This document shows, piece by piece, positions 43,841 to 54,648 of a stretch of 64,000 bases of DNA (its first letter is position 1; each line of letters opens with the position of its first letter). Both the position numbers and the translations under genes were made by a program. The stretch spans positions 62,001 through 126,000 of the forward strand of contig NZ_AP024600.1 in assembly GCF_036322585.1 (NCBI RefSeq), in the 5' to 3' direction. This stretch comes from Luteolibacter sp. LG18. GTDB taxonomy: Bacteria; Verrucomicrobiota; Verrucomicrobiia; Verrucomicrobiales; Akkermansiaceae. The notes below the pieces were generated by a model that saw nothing but the letters and a program-made list of their open reading frames with translations, was not told the origin of the DNA and searched no databases.

Positions 43841-44292
43841 GCACTAAATCCAAAATTCTAAACGAAGAGGACCGTGGATAGCGAAGGCAACCGATACGAT
43901 CTTGAGGAGCGCACCTACCGGTTCGCTCTCGATCTGCGTATATGCATCGCCACCTACCGATGGAAGCGCTCCCAGTGGACAGACATTGAACAACTCCTCC
44001 GCTCATCTGGCTCTGTCGCCGCCAATTACGTCGAAGCCAACAACGCGGTTTCAAAAGCGGATTTCCTTCACCGCCTCCGGATATCAAAAAAAGAGGCCAC
44101 CGAAAGTCGGCTCTGGCTGCGCTTGCTCGGAGCCACCACCAGCGACGACCGCGCCAAGGAAACTCTCCGAACGCTTTATCGTGAGTCCGACGAGCTCGTC
44201 CGCATACTCTCCACCATCCTCCGCAACTCCATCAGCTGACTCCGCCCTTCTTCCTCTTCGTTTAGAATTTTGGATTTAGTGCTTAGTGCTTC
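43831..44292. mobile_element. inverted-repeat element B enclosing a second four-helix-bundle gene
   Basis: Arms 43831-43871 and 44252-44292 are exact 41-base inverted repeats built on GCACTAA units (tandem in the outer end). The ORF 43874-44239 begins 2 bases after the left arm and ends 12 bases before the right arm, the same right-hand spacing as element A. The arms share no sequence with element A. It fills the DUF58-BatA junction. Confidence 0.92.
43874..44239 (+). CDS. four-helix-bundle protein, copy B (diverged subfamily)
   Basis: A 121-residue four-helix-bundle protein of another branch of the family: YDLEERTYRFALDLRICI, LLRSSGSVAANYVEANNAVS, DFLHRLRISKKEATESRLWL, ending in RESDELVRILSTIL. 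The start is a GTG at 43874; its Shine-Dalgarno, GAAGAGGA, is the inner end of the left arm and is complementary to the start of the right arm. Orientation is that of the operon. Confidence 0.9.
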   Translation: MDSEGNRYDLEERTYRFALDLRICIATYRWKRSQWTDIEQLLRSSGSVAANYVEANNAVSKADFLHRLRISKKEATESRLWLRLLGATTSDDRAKETLRTLYRESDELVRILSTILRNSIS

Positions 44293-44298
44293 CTCCCC

Positions 44299-46287
44299 GT
44301 GTCCTTCCTCCAACAGTCCCTCCTCTGGTTCACTCTCGCCGCGGCGATCCCGGTGATCATCCACCTGCTGAACAAGCGTCGGCACAAGACGATCAAGTGG
44401 GCCGCGATGCAGTTCCTGCTGAAGGCCACCCGTGAATCGCGCGGGAAGAAGAAGCTGCGCCACATCCTGATCCTGACCTGCCGCGCGCTCGGGATCGCCG
44501 CGCTGGCGATGGCAGCGGCCCGGCCGGTGATGTCCGGGCTGCTGGGATGGAACGCGGGGCGGGTGGACACCGTGGTGCTGATCCTCGACCGCTCTGCCAG
44601 CATGGAGGCGAAGCCCGGCGATGGCTACGACTCCCGCCGCGCCCAGGTGCTGGAGAAGGTGAAGAACACCTTCCGCGATCTCGGCGGTGCCCGGCTGGTG
44701 CTGATCGACAGCGCCAGCGGCCAACCCCAGGAGGTGCCCTCGCCGGATGTCCTGCCGGAGCTGACCGCCGCGGGCCCCAGCGACACCGCCGCCGATCTGC
44801 CCGCGCTCGCCACCCGTGCGGCTGAGTTTTTGGCCGAAACCCAAGGCCGCGCCGAGATCTGGATCGCCACCGACCTCCAAGCGTCGAACTGGAAGGCCGC
44901 GGATGAACGCTGGGCCGCCGCCCGCGCCTCGCTCGCCGCCCTGCCGAACAAGCCTTCCATCCGCGTGCTGGGACTCACCGGCACCACCGCCTCGAACACC
45001 TCGCTACGCCTCGCCGGGGCCCGCCGCGTGGCCGACCAGCTCGTGCTCGATCTGGAAGTGCAGCGCGCCGAGGACGCCCGCGGCAGTGTGAACCTGCCGC
45101 TGACGGTGAACCTGAACGGCTCCCGCGCCACCGAATCGCTCACGCTCTCCGGACAGGCTCTGAAGTTCCAGAAACGCATCACCGTACCCGGCAACGAAGC
45201 CACCGGCCACGGCTGGATCTCCCTGCCTGCCGATGGCAACACCCGCGACAATGCCGCCTTCTTCGCCTACGGCCCGAACCGCCCGGTGAAGTCCCTCGTC
45301 GTCGCCGGCACCACCGAGGCCGCCAATTACCTCCAGCTCGCCGCCGCTCCGCCCGGGTTCGCGAACCAATCCGTCGTCCGCGTCGATCCCGCCAAGACCG
45401 CCACCCTCGCCCCCGGCGATGCCGCCTGCGTGATCTGGGCCGCCCCGCTGCCCACCGGCCCCGCCGCCGATGTGCTCCAGCGCTTCCTGTCCGAAGGCGG
45501 CCACGTGCTGTTCCTGCCCCCGGCCCAGGCCTCCACCGCGGAGTTCCTCGACATGAAGTGGGCCAATCCCACCGACGCCGCGACCGGCAAATTCTACATC
45601 CTGAAGGACTGGAACCACGACGACGGCCCGCTGCGCGATGGCGCCGATGGCACCGCAATCCCCGCCGAGCGGCTGAAGGCCATCCGCCGCCAGTTGCCCA
45701 GCGGTGATGCCGCCCCGCTCGCGAAATGGGACGATGGCGAGCCCTTCCTCGTCCGCAAGATCGTTGACCGCGGCACCGCCTGGTTCGCGGGCTCGCTGCC
45801 GGATTACACATGGTCGAACCTCGGCGACGCCGACGTGCTGCTGCCGTTGGTGCAGCGCACTATCACCGCCGGAGCCGACCGTTTCGACGCCTCCTACCTC
45901 TCCCACGTCGGCAGCGAGGAGTCGAAGCTCCTGTCCGGCGAAGCCCGCGTGCGCCTGGACGACTACGGCAGCCCGGATCCCGCCAACGCCGCCTGGGACG
46001 CGGGCATCTACAAACTCGGCGACCGCCTGCTGGCCCTCAACCGCCCGGTCGCCGAAGACGCACCGGAAATCGTGAGCCACGAAGGGCTGGCCGCCTCGCT
46101 CGATGGCACCGGCTACACGCTCTTCGAGGAAGCGGGCAAAGCCGCGGACACCTCCGGCTCCCGCGGGATCTGGAAAGCCTTCCTCTGCGCGGTGTTGTTC
46201 TTCCTCCTATCCGAGGCGGTGCTGAGCCTGCCGAAGAAGACGGGCACGGCCGAACCCGTTCCCGCCAAATCCCCGTCGCGAGCATGA
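44299..46287 (+). CDS. BatA/VWA membrane protein
   Basis: A 662-residue membrane protein. N-terminal BatA domain with two helices (about 7-22 and 58-78) around the SLLWFTLAAAIPVIIHLLNK and LRHILILTCRALGIAALAM segments, then a VWA region with LDRSASM (DxSxS metal site, about 96-102), a long periplasmic part and a C-terminal helix (about 630-648). Starts with GTG at 44299, 6 bases past the right arm of element B. Its stop overlaps the next start (ATGA). Confidence 0.88.
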   Translation: MSFLQQSLLWFTLAAAIPVIIHLLNKRRHKTIKWAAMQFLLKATRESRGKKKLRHILILTCRALGIAALAMAAARPVMSGLLGWNAGRVDTVVLILDRSASMEAKPGDGYDSRRAQVLEKVKNTFRDLGGARLVLIDSASGQPQEVPSPDVLPELTAAGPSDTAADLPALATRAAEFLAETQGRAEIWIATDLQASNWKAADERWAAARASLAALPNKPSIRVLGLTGTTASNTSLRLAGARRVADQLVLDLEVQRAEDARGSVNLPLTVNLNGSRATESLTLSGQALKFQKRITVPGNEATGHGWISLPADGNTRDNAAFFAYGPNRPVKSLVVAGTTEAANYLQLAAAPPGFANQSVVRVDPAKTATLAPGDAACVIWAAPLPTGPAADVLQRFLSEGGHVLFLPPAQASTAEFLDMKWANPTDAATGKFYILKDWNHDDGPLRDGADGTAIPAERLKAIRRQLPSGDAAPLAKWDDGEPFLVRKIVDRGTAWFAGSLPDYTWSNLGDADVLLPLVQRTITAGADRFDASYLSHVGSEESKLLSGEARVRLDDYGSPDPANAAWDAGIYKLGDRLLALNRPVAEDAPEIVSHEGLAASLDGTGYTLFEEAGKAADTSGSRGIWKAFLCAVLFFLLSEAVLSLPKKTGTAEPVPAKSPSRA

Positions 46288-48551
46288 CCCGCAATCACGC
46301 CGCCAATTTTCATTCCGTCATTCCTTTGCCCCTCACCCTCTCCACCCTCCATTTCTCCCCGACCCCGACGACGCTGGCGATCGGCATCGGCGCGCTGCTG
46401 GCCGTGCTCGTGCTGGCGGTCCTGTCGTGGAAACGCAGCCCGCATCCGCGCCGCACCGCGTTGCTGGAGGCCCTGCGCGTGCTCGCCACCCTGCTCGTGG
46501 TCCTGCTGCTGTGGCGGCCGGAGTGGCTGACGATCACCCATCCGACGACCAAGCCACGCATCGCGATCCTGTGGGACGACTCGAAGTCGATGACCACGCT
46601 CGATGCCACGCTGCCGCCCGCGCTTTCCGACAAGGCCGAGATCGTGTCCCGCGCGGAGTGGGTGAAGCGGGCGCTGGAGAGTCCGGTGTGGAAGTCGCTG
46701 GAAGACCACGGTTCGAACGAAGTGCTGCGCCAACCCTTCGCCACCCCGCCCGCCGATGATCCCGCTGGCCTGGCCGGCACGGACATGACCACGCCGCTGC
46801 AGAACCTGCTCGATCAGGAGAACAACCTGCGCGCGGTAATCATGCTCGGCGATGGCGACTACAACCTCGGCCAGCCGCCGGTCGCCGCCGCCCAGAAACT
46901 GCGCCTCCGCGGCATCCCGCTCTTCGCCCTGCCGGTGGGCAGCCGCACCCGCCTGCCGGACCTCGACCTGCTGGCCGTCACCGCGCCGACCTACGGCATC
47001 GTCGGCGAGAACGTGCAAATCCCCTTCACCATCCGCTCCTCGCTGGACCGGGAGATCCGCACCGTGGTACGGCTGCGCGATGATTCCGGCCACGAGCGCA
47101 CGAAGGACATCACGCTCGCCCCGAACACCGAGACCTACGATTCCATCCTCTGGAAGCTGGAGAAGGAAGGCAGCTCAACGTTGGAGCTTTCCATCCCGGT
47201 GGCCGATGGCGAACGCATCGAGGCCAACAACGCCCGCAAGTTCACCATCGCGGGCCGCCCGGAGAAGATCCGCGTGCTGGTGGTGGAGAGCCTGCCGCGC
47301 TGGGAATACCGCTACCTCCGCAACGCGCTCTCCCGCGATCCCGGCGTCGAGCTTTCCTGCCTCTTGTTCCATCCGGAGCTGGGCCTGGGCGAGGGTCACG
47401 ACTACGTGAAGGAGTTTCCCAACAAGCTCGCCGATCTCGCGAAATACGACGTCATTTTCCTCGGCGACGTCGGCGTCCAGCCCGGCCAGCTCACCAAGGA
47501 ACAGTGCGAGCTGATCCGCGGTCTGGTGGAAAACCAGGCGTCCGGCGTGGTGTTCCTGCCCGGCGCGCAGGGCAACCAGTTCACCCTGCTCGACACCGCC
47601 CTCGCCGACCTGATGCCGGTGGTGCTCGATGACACGAAGAAAATCGGCTTCACCGACAGCATCCCGTCCCCGCTCAACCTGACCTCGGAGGGCCGCGGCT
47701 CGTTGCTCACCATGCTCGGCGACACCGAGGAGGAGAACCCCGTGATCTGGCGCCGCCTGCCCGGCTTCTACTGGCACGCCCCGGTGATCAAGGCGAAGGG
47801 CGGCACCGAGGTGCTGGCCGTGCACGGCAACCGCCGCGGCAAGTTTGGCCCGATCCCGCTGCTCGTCACCAAGGCCGCGGGCAATGGCAAGGTGCTCTTC
47901 ATGGGCATCGACTCCGCCTGGCGCTGGCGGCGCGGCGTGGAGGACCTCTATCACTACCGCTTCTGGGGTCAGGTCGCCCGCTGGATGTCCTACCAGCGGA
48001 ACATGGCCGCCGGCCAGCGCGTGCGTGTATTCTTCACACCCGAGCGCCCTGCCCCCGGCGATTCCGTGACCCTCCATGCGAACGCCTTCGATGGAAACGG
48101 CGCCCCGCTCCAGGACGGCACCGTCACCGTCGACGTGACCTCGCCGGACGGAAAGTCCCAGCGCCTCGAACTCCAGCCGAACAACAACGCCTGGGGCTCG
48201 TTCAGCGGACGTTTCAAGATCGAAACCCCGGGAGCCTGGAAACTGCGCGGCACCGTCGGCGGCGCGGAGGACAAGCCGGTGGAAGCGACCATCCTCGCCC
48301 AGGGCGTGCAGTTGGAAAAAACCGGCCAGCCCGCGCGTTCAGAAGTCTTCGAGGAAATGACGAAGGTCGCCCGCGGCCGCGTCATCCAGCCCGATCAGAT
48401 CGGCGACCTCGTCAAGGAAGTCCGCGCCCTGCCAGAACCGCGCCCGCTGGAAAACCGCATCCCGCTCTGGTCCCACTGGGCCATCGTCACGCTGCTGATC
48501 GTGCTCCTCGCCATCTTCTGGACCGGCCGGAAGTTCAACGGGGCGTTCTAG
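46284..48551 (+). CDS. large membrane protein with VWA-like and glutamine-amidotransferase-like domains
   Basis: A 755-residue protein with two N-terminal helices (about 32-50 and 62-78), a degenerate VWA segment with the DDSKSM metal-site-like motif and an IMLGDGDYN strand, then a region like class I glutamine amidotransferases without its catalytic cysteine (VLVVESLPRWEYRYLRNAL, DVIFLGDVGVQPGQL, VVFLPGAQGN) and a C-terminal helix (about 725-745). It closes the moxR operon; translation is coupled to the BatA gene by ATGA overlap. Confidence 0.82.
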   Translation: MTRNHAANFHSVIPLPLTLSTLHFSPTPTTLAIGIGALLAVLVLAVLSWKRSPHPRRTALLEALRVLATLLVVLLLWRPEWLTITHPTTKPRIAILWDDSKSMTTLDATLPPALSDKAEIVSRAEWVKRALESPVWKSLEDHGSNEVLRQPFATPPADDPAGLAGTDMTTPLQNLLDQENNLRAVIMLGDGDYNLGQPPVAAAQKLRLRGIPLFALPVGSRTRLPDLDLLAVTAPTYGIVGENVQIPFTIRSSLDREIRTVVRLRDDSGHERTKDITLAPNTETYDSILWKLEKEGSSTLELSIPVADGERIEANNARKFTIAGRPEKIRVLVVESLPRWEYRYLRNALSRDPGVELSCLLFHPELGLGEGHDYVKEFPNKLADLAKYDVIFLGDVGVQPGQLTKEQCELIRGLVENQASGVVFLPGAQGNQFTLLDTALADLMPVVLDDTKKIGFTDSIPSPLNLTSEGRGSLLTMLGDTEEENPVIWRRLPGFYWHAPVIKAKGGTEVLAVHGNRRGKFGPIPLLVTKAAGNGKVLFMGIDSAWRWRRGVEDLYHYRFWGQVARWMSYQRNMAAGQRVRVFFTPERPAPGDSVTLHANAFDGNGAPLQDGTVTVDVTSPDGKSQRLELQPNNNAWGSFSGRFKIETPGAWKLRGTVGGAEDKPVEATILAQGVQLEKTGQPARSEVFEEMTKVARGRVIQPDQIGDLVKEVRALPEPRPLENRIPLWSHWAIVTLLIVLLAIFWTGRKFNGAF

Positions 48552-48646
48552 CTGGGAGTAGGGACATTCTTGTCCCGTTCTTCGAATTCAAGCCAGCGAA
48601 GCTGGGTGGTTACAGAAAACGGGACAAGAATGTCCCTACTCCCAGC
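48551..48646. repeat. perfect 29-bp inverted repeat after the moxR operon
   Basis: Arms 48551-48579 and 48618-48646 are exact inverted copies (outer end GCTGGGAGTAGGGACATTC), separated by 38 bases. It begins in the stop codon of the operon's last gene. It looks like a miniature element and could work as a strong hairpin, although it has no T-run. Confidence 0.88.
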
Positions 48647-48707
48647 CAGGTTTCGCGAACGAAGGGGCCGTGCCACGGCGCTTTGACAAAGGAGCCATGC
48701 ACCGCCC

Positions 48708-49043
48708 ATGCCCGAGGACGATCCATCGCCAAAGCTGGAGCACGACATCTGCATCCACATCTTCACCGTCTCCGCGGCGATGGTGGGGGTGTGCCTGACG
48801 GTGATCGGCCTGCTGCGGGTGGTGATCTCCATCCACAAGCAGGACACGCTGGCCGATGACTTCCTGGCCACGGACTCGGTCTTGTTCCTGGTTTCCTGCC
48901 TGCTGTCCTACTGGGCGCTGCGGACCCGCAGCACCAAGCGTATGTACCGCGTCGAACGCTGCGCTGACATCATCTTCATCATCGCGATGATCGGCATGGT
49001 GGGGGTCTGCGGCTTCGTGACCTGGGCGATCGCGCTGGGGTGA
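48708..49043 (+). CDS. small membrane protein
   Basis: A 111-residue protein with three hydrophobic helices (about 22-40, 55-70 and 85-108), separated by basic loops. No family recognised. Confidence 0.65.
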   Translation: MPEDDPSPKLEHDICIHIFTVSAAMVGVCLTVIGLLRVVISIHKQDTLADDFLATDSVLFLVSCLLSYWALRTRSTKRMYRVERCADIIFIIAMIGMVGVCGFVTWAIALG

Positions 49044-49075
49044 TTCCCAACTTCACCAACCCTCCATCAGCCAAT

Positions 49076-49495
49076 CTAATCCGCTTTTCGGGGTTCGACG
49101 TCGAACCATGCCACAATAGGCCGGGGTAAGGGCCCCAAGAAGAAGCGTTCGTGCTCACACTCCCGGAAATACCGGGCCTGACACTCTTCACTCGCGGTCA
49201 CTCGAGGGAGAGGTTCACCGCTCAAATCAAAGGACAAATGCGTTCCCACCATCCTCTCGAAACGCTCCTTCTGCTCGATTTCGTATTCCAATTCCTCGTC
49301 CGAAAGCTCCTGCAATACATAGAGAGTGTGCTGGGCTATATCCTCTTCAAAACAACTGAACCAAAGGATTCTACCCCGAAACACCGCCAGCCCGGCGATC
49401 GGTCCGTCATAATAATCTGAAATGAAATACCACTTCACTTCTCCAGGATCGACCTCAAGGGCCGGATCGAGGAAGAAATCCTGTTTCGATGTCAT
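49076..49495 (-). CDS. hypothetical protein, lower GC
   Basis: A 139-residue soluble acidic protein with many Glu and aromatic residues (WYFISDYYDGP, ILWFSCFEEDIAQHTLYVL, EEELEYEIEQKERFERM-like). Its base composition is lower in GC than its neighbours, which may point to acquisition. The size and acidity resemble immunity proteins, but no toxin gene is next to it. Function unknown. Confidence 0.6.
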   Translation of the reverse strand: MTSKQDFFLDPALEVDPGEVKWYFISDYYDGPIAGLAVFRGRILWFSCFEEDIAQHTLYVLQELSDEELEYEIEQKERFERMVGTHLSFDLSGEPLPRVTASEECQARYFRECEHERFFLGPLPRPIVAWFDVEPRKAD

Positions 49496-49504
49496 AGCGG
49501 ATAT

Positions 49505-50125
49505 TTAGTGGATTACCAGCCTCACCGCCAAGGCCACCAAGCCCAGGCCAAACAGCCCGTCGATCACCGGCTGGGCCTTCCTGTAGCCGTCCCGCAACGG
49601 CCGCCACTGGAGCAGCAGTGCCCATAGCGCCCACAACGCGCCGCCTTGGATCGCAATGACTCCCCACAGCGCCCGCGGCCACCAGCCCGGGTGCTCGCCC
49701 CGCAGAAACGGCGCCACCACCGCCGCGAGGAAGACCATCACCTTCGGATTCAACAGATTGCACAACAGCCCCCTTACGTAAGGGTTGCCCTTGAGCGCAG
49801 GAGCCTCGCCCGCCCTGCCCCCGGAGTAGAACGTGATGAAACACTCCTGCAGCAGCTTGTAACCCAGCCACAGCAGATACGCGGCCGCCACCCACATCAT
49901 CGCCTGCCGGAGGGCCGGAGCGTGGTCCAGGACCACCGCCATCCCGCCCACGGAGAGACCGCCGTAAATCGACAGCCCAGTCGCGATTCCCAGGGCCGTA
50001 GCCACCCCGGCCCGCCCCCCCTCCGCCAGCGAAGTCCGCGTCAGCAGCAGCATGTCCGGCCCGGGGCTGAACTGGCCCAGGGCCATGATTCCAGCGAAGG
50101 CGAGCAGCTCGGCGGTCGGATCCAC
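49505..50125 (-). CDS. LysE/RhtB-family amino-acid exporter
   Basis: A 206-residue membrane protein with about six helices. The family motif GQFSPGPDMLLLTRTSLAEGGRAG is visible in parts (ALGQFSPGPDMLLL and GGRAGVATALGIATG), followed by NPYVRGLLCNLLNPKVMVFL. The GTG at 50125 gives the normal length; an ATG at 50227 would add 34 residues and is less likely. It probably exports an amino acid. Confidence 0.88.
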   Translation of the reverse strand: MDPTAELLAFAGIMALGQFSPGPDMLLLTRTSLAEGGRAGVATALGIATGLSIYGGLSVGGMAVVLDHAPALRQAMMWVAAAYLLWLGYKLLQECFITFYSGGRAGEAPALKGNPYVRGLLCNLLNPKVMVFLAAVVAPFLRGEHPGWWPRALWGVIAIQGGALWALWALLLQWRPLRDGYRKAQPVIDGLFGLGLVALAVRLVIH

Positions 50126-50316
50126 GGGCCGAGGAAACAAGCCGGGCCGCCAGAGGGCCAGCAAATGCGGCGTTTCCACGCCGCGGAAGACCCGGAAATT
50201 CGCCGTTTCACCGGACGGAGGGAACATTTTGACAAATTTACGCGTCTCCCTAACCTCCCGCGCGCCGAGCCTGTCTCGGTGGCACCCTGCGTGCTAATCC
50301 CCGAATTCCCGCAACC

Positions 50317-53175
<2,859 letters not shown>

Positions 53176-53194
53176 TCTCCGACTTCGTTTTCGC

Positions 53195-53228
53195 AAAAGC
53201 CGCTTCCTTCACGGGAAGCGGCTTTTTT
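53195..53228 (+). terminator. rho-independent terminator of acnA
   Basis: Stem AAAAGCCGCTTCC with GGAAGCGGCTTTTTT and a six-base T-run. Confidence 0.88.
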
Positions 53229-53247
53229 CGTGTCCGCCGAAGGCGTA

Positions 53248-53271
53248 GTAGCACAAGTTTCCAACTTGTGA
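53248..53271. repeat. REP-like palindrome, left copy
   Basis: GTAGCACAAGTTTCC followed by AACTTGTGA; inverted partner of 57090-57113, with 23 of 24 bases matching. The copies face each other around the two-gene island. Confidence 0.75.
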
Positions 53272-53342
53272 ACCGATAGCGGGGCATTTTGGACGAATGC
53301 CACAAAACCGCTCCTCGCGCTCCGCCATTCTCGCACCACCCC

Positions 53343-54491
53343 ATGAGCGAATATCAATATTACGAATTCCTCGCCATCGACACCCTGCTCGACAAGGACC
53401 AGCAAGCGGCGCTCCGCGCCGTCTCGACACGTGCGAAAATCACCTCACGGAGCTTCATCAATACCTACGAATGGGGCGACCTGAAAGCGGACCCCATGCA
53501 ATGGATGGAGGATTACTTCGACGCCCACATCTATCTCAGCAATTTCGGCACCCCCTCGTTTCATGTCCGCTTGCCTCTCTCATTGGTCGACCTATCCACC
53601 ACCCAGGCATACGAAACCGACAGCACCCTGAGAGTCGATACCACCCAGACCCACGTCATCTTTTCCTTCATGTCCGACAGGGAGCCGGAGGATCGAGATG
53701 AATACGATTACGCTGGAAACAGCGCGCTCGCTTCCCTCTTGCCGATCCGGGAACAACTTGCCCGTGGCGATCTGCGGCCCCTCTACGTGGCATGGTTGTC
53801 AGCCGCCGATTACCACGATCTGGAAGAGTCCACCCAAGAGCCACCTGTTCCACCCGGTTTGGACGAAGCCGACGGAGTCCACCACCGCCTGGCTTCGTTC
53901 CTTCATCTGGATTCCGATCTCCTCACCATCGCCGCTGCCAACAGCTTACCCGCCGAATCCGATAGAGCCACCGGCCATGAAGCTGCCAAGTGGTTGCCCA
54001 ACCTCTCGCCAGCACAAAAAGACGCCTGGTTGCAGCGACTGCTGGTGGATCACAATTCCTCGGCGTTGTTCGCGCTCCAGCGTGAGTTCCACTCTGCCCA
54101 CCATCCCACAGCGAACCCTCCAGCGCTCCGGAAGGTGGGGCAGTTGATCGAAGACGCCCGGAAACTGACCCGGGTCCGCCGTGCCGAGGAAGCCAGGCAA
54201 CTGGCCGCGGCAAAGCTGGCGGAGGAACAACGGAAAGCGGAGCTTCGAACCCAATACCTTCATTCACTGAAAGGCCGGGAGGATTCCGTGTGGGAGACGA
54301 TCGTCCACCTCACCGAATCCAGCACCGCATCCAAGTATCAAACGGCCGTCGAAAAAATCGTCGACCTCCGGGAACTCTCCCACCTCACCCACAGCTCCGA
54401 CCATTTCGAGCAAAAGCTCGCGGAATTCCGGGATCTGCGTAGCCGCAAGGCGGCGCTCATCGCCAGGCTCAATGCCGCGGGGTTGGTTTGA
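53343..54491 (+). CDS. conserved hypothetical protein next to TOTE primase-helicase
   Basis: A 382-residue soluble protein. Its opening MSEYQYYEFLAIDTLLDKDQ and the INTYEWGDLKADPMQWMEDYFD block belong to a conserved bacterial family of unknown function. The C-terminal third (about 285-370) is a charged coiled coil (EEARQLAAAKLAEEQRKAEL). No catalytic motif. The start at 53343 is the Met before the conserved block. It precedes the primase-helicase by 157 AT-rich bases, and both have lower GC than the genome average, so they may have arrived together. Confidence 0.75.
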   Translation: MSEYQYYEFLAIDTLLDKDQQAALRAVSTRAKITSRSFINTYEWGDLKADPMQWMEDYFDAHIYLSNFGTPSFHVRLPLSLVDLSTTQAYETDSTLRVDTTQTHVIFSFMSDREPEDRDEYDYAGNSALASLLPIREQLARGDLRPLYVAWLSAADYHDLEESTQEPPVPPGLDEADGVHHRLASFLHLDSDLLTIAAANSLPAESDRATGHEAAKWLPNLSPAQKDAWLQRLLVDHNSSALFALQREFHSAHHPTANPPALRKVGQLIEDARKLTRVRRAEEARQLAAAKLAEEQRKAELRTQYLHSLKGREDSVWETIVHLTESSTASKYQTAVEKIVDLRELSHLTHSSDHFEQKLAEFRDLRSRKAALIARLNAAGLV

Positions 54492-54648
54492 TCACACGAA
54501 ATCGGATATATGGCGTCGGATCCTCATTTACCAGCGAGCCATGTCTGACTAAAGTTATTGTACGACCAACGGAAGAAACCACCTCATCCAAACCTTAAAG
54601 ACCCTCTGATCTCAACAACGCCCCTCGGCTTACAAATAAGCCCTCACC

